Assembly (NCBI RefSeq): GCF_022568815.1
Contig: NZ_JAKZHX010000007.1
Coordinates: forward strand, 277,748 to 341,747
From: Undibacterium paludis
Lineage (GTDB): Bacteria > Pseudomonadota > Gammaproteobacteria > Burkholderiales > Burkholderiaceae_D
DNA: 64,000 nucleotides
Reading direction: 5' to 3'
The notes under the pieces: generated by a model
The model's database searches: none
Told to the model about the DNA's origin: nothing
Seen by the model: the letters and a program-made list of their open reading frames with translations, nothing else
Made by a program: the position numbers and the translations under genes
Shown: piece after piece, positions 62,754 to 64,000 of the stretch
Position numbering within the stretch: the stretch's first letter is position 1
How the letters are laid out: each line of letters starts with the position of its first letter

Positions 62754-64000
62754 ATGATTGACTTCTCTGCGCAAATCGGCGCCATGTCTTCGGATGAATT
62801 GAGCGCACTTGGCAAGCGTCTGTCAAATGCACAAAATTCTGCAAATGATGCAAGGTTGTCTGTCCGCGACCCGGGAACTCTTGTCCCGTTGTCATACGGC
62901 CAGGAGCGCTTATGGTTCGTCGAACAAATGGGGCTTGCAAAAGGGGCATTTGACCTGTCCGCTGTTCTTCATCTGGATGGAGAGATTGACGTCAGTATTC
63001 TTCAGAGAAGCCTGGACGAATTAGTACGGCGCCATGAAGCCTTGCGCACTTGCTTTGAAACCGTCGAGGGACGCGGTATCCAGGTGATCACTCAGAATAT
63101 GGAATGCCCGCTGGATTTGCAGGAATGCGAGAATCTGGATACCACCCTGGATCAATGGGTTGAGTCCCAGGCGAAAAAACCATACGACCTCGCAGCGGGC
63201 CCGATGTTCCGCACCGCATTGCTGCGTGCTGGCACACGTAAGTCGGCGCTGATGCTGATGATGCATCACATTATTTCGGACGGGTGGTCCATCGACTTGT
63301 TGCTCAAAGAGCTCAGCATTATTTATACAGCGTTTGTGCAGGGCCAGCCTTCACCATTACCTGCATTGTCCATACAGTACGGTGACTATGCGCTGTGGCA
63401 AAGGCAATGGTTGCAAGGTGAAGAATTAAATCGGCAACTGGAATACTGGACATCCAAACTCGGCAGCGCGTCTGAAGCGCTTGATCTGCCAACCGACAAA
63501 CCACGACCATCTACCGCCAGTTACCATGCGGCTTCGTGGCATTTCACTATTCCGCAAGCACTTTCATCTGCACTTGTTCAGTTTTCTCGTCAGGAGGGTG
63601 CAAGCCTGTTCATGGTATTGATGGCCGCCTACCAAACCCTGCTCTCACGCTGGAGCGGCCAGGACGATATCCTGGTCGGCACCCCCATCGCCGGACGCCG
63701 CCAGCGCGAACTCGAAGAGTTGATCGGTTTCTTCGTCAATACCCTGGTCATCCGCTCTGAATTATCAGAGACAATGAGTTTTCGCGACTTGCTGGCCAAT
63801 GTACGTGCAACTGCGCTAGATGCTTATGCAAACCAGGACTTGCCGTTTGAAAAAATTGTCGAAGCTTTGCGACCAGTTCGCGACCTGAGTCGGCATGCCA
63901 TTTTCCAGGTTTGGTTTGTGCTGGAAAAAATGGGTCAGGCTACGCTGGATTTCCCAAACATCAAAAGCAGCCAGGCACCGGTTGACCTTGCTGCAACATT
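62754..64000 (+). CDS. Non-ribosomal peptide synthetase, condensation domain (partial, runs off window)
   Basis: The frame opens at the ATG at 62754 and is still open at the window end (over 415 residues). A condensation domain begins near residue 40 (LVPLSYGQERLWFVEQM). Its catalytic motif HHIISDGWS is canonical, and later segments (YADY-like YGDYALWQRQW, DDILVGTPIAGRRQRELEELIGFFVNTL, ANQDLPFEKIV) match the family. It starts 98 bp after the PKS stop, so the assembly line is NRPS-PKS-NRPS in one direction. The rest of the module is not visible. Confidence 0.95.
   Translation, partial: MIDFSAQIGAMSSDELSALGKRLSNAQNSANDARLSVRDPGTLVPLSYGQERLWFVEQMGLAKGAFDLSAVLHLDGEIDVSILQRSLDELVRRHEALRTCFETVEGRGIQVITQNMECPLDLQECENLDTTLDQWVESQAKKPYDLAAGPMFRTALLRAGTRKSALMLMMHHIISDGWSIDLLLKELSIIYTAFVQGQPSPLPALSIQYGDYALWQRQWLQGEELNRQLEYWTSKLGSASEALDLPTDKPRPSTASYHAASWHFTIPQALSSALVQFSRQEGASLFMVLMAAYQTLLSRWSGQDDILVGTPIAGRRQRELEELIGFFVNTLVIRSELSETMSFRDLLANVRATALDAYANQDLPFEKIVEALRPVRDLSRHAIFQVWFVLEKMGQATLDFPNIKSSQAPVDLAAT

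Overview
The window reads as a chromosome segment of a beta-proteobacterium of order Burkholderiales, most likely family Oxalobacteraceae. The evidence is the complete division and cell-wall (dcw) cluster in beta-proteobacterial order followed by a peroxiredoxin gene, the protein sequences, an oxalate/formate-antiporter-type transporter and a base composition near 50 percent GC. The last points to an Undibacterium-like genome rather than the GC-rich Janthinobacterium or Massilia. The genus is an inference.

Layout. (1) 55-18248, minus strand: peroxiredoxin, then the dcw cluster read mraZ-rsmH-ftsL-ftsI-murE-murF-mraY-murD-ftsW-murG-murC-ddl-ftsQ-ftsA-ftsZ, with many 1-7 bp overlaps. A promoter and a four-copy MraZ-type operator lie in front of mraZ. 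(2) 18796-26783: a large GGDEF/EAL sensor protein, the RNase P RNA gene, a ThDP-dependent acetolactate-synthase-like enzyme, an MFS transporter and a DUF1624-type membrane protein. (3) 26887-39776: an RNA-repair and RNA-quality-control locus. (4) 39781-50410: ordinary metabolic and envelope genes, including a GNAT protein, a secreted nuclease, a YIP1 protein, two periplasmic binding proteins, and a small catabolic operon beside an OxlT-like carrier. (5) 50681-64000: a LuxI/LuxR quorum-sensing pair with a lux box, a methyltransferase-like protein, MbtH, a DUF2807 protein and the start of a hybrid NRPS-PKS-NRPS assembly line that runs off the window.

The most interesting part is region 3. A CARF-sigma54 activator gene (rtcR) faces a near-perfect sigma54 promoter. 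Downstream on the minus strand come a tRNA-like leader RNA, a Ro60/TROVE protein gene, nine tandem Y-RNA-like elements, a zinc-ribbon gene, rtcB, rtcA, a DIP1984-family gene, a tRNA-like gene and an 802-residue unknown protein. The Y-like RNAs share one stem design. They grade from bare stem-loops, through one carrying only a T-arm, to circularly permuted tRNA mimics with T-arm, closed acceptor stem and D-arm. A second rtcB paralogue follows behind its own sigma70 promoter, a 13-codon leader peptide with five AAT (Asn) codons, and two intrinsic-terminator hairpins. This arrangement suggests transcription attenuation that senses charged or intact tRNA-Asn.

How it fits together (inference from known families): RtcR would sense cleaved tRNA ends, sigma54 would switch on the operon, RtcA and RtcB would process and religate RNA ends, and Ro60 with its Y RNAs would handle aberrant RNAs. 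In region 5, LuxIR probably controls the secondary-metabolite cluster, whose first adenylation domain reads as a phenylalanine-type pocket and whose PKS module carries a degenerate acyltransferase.
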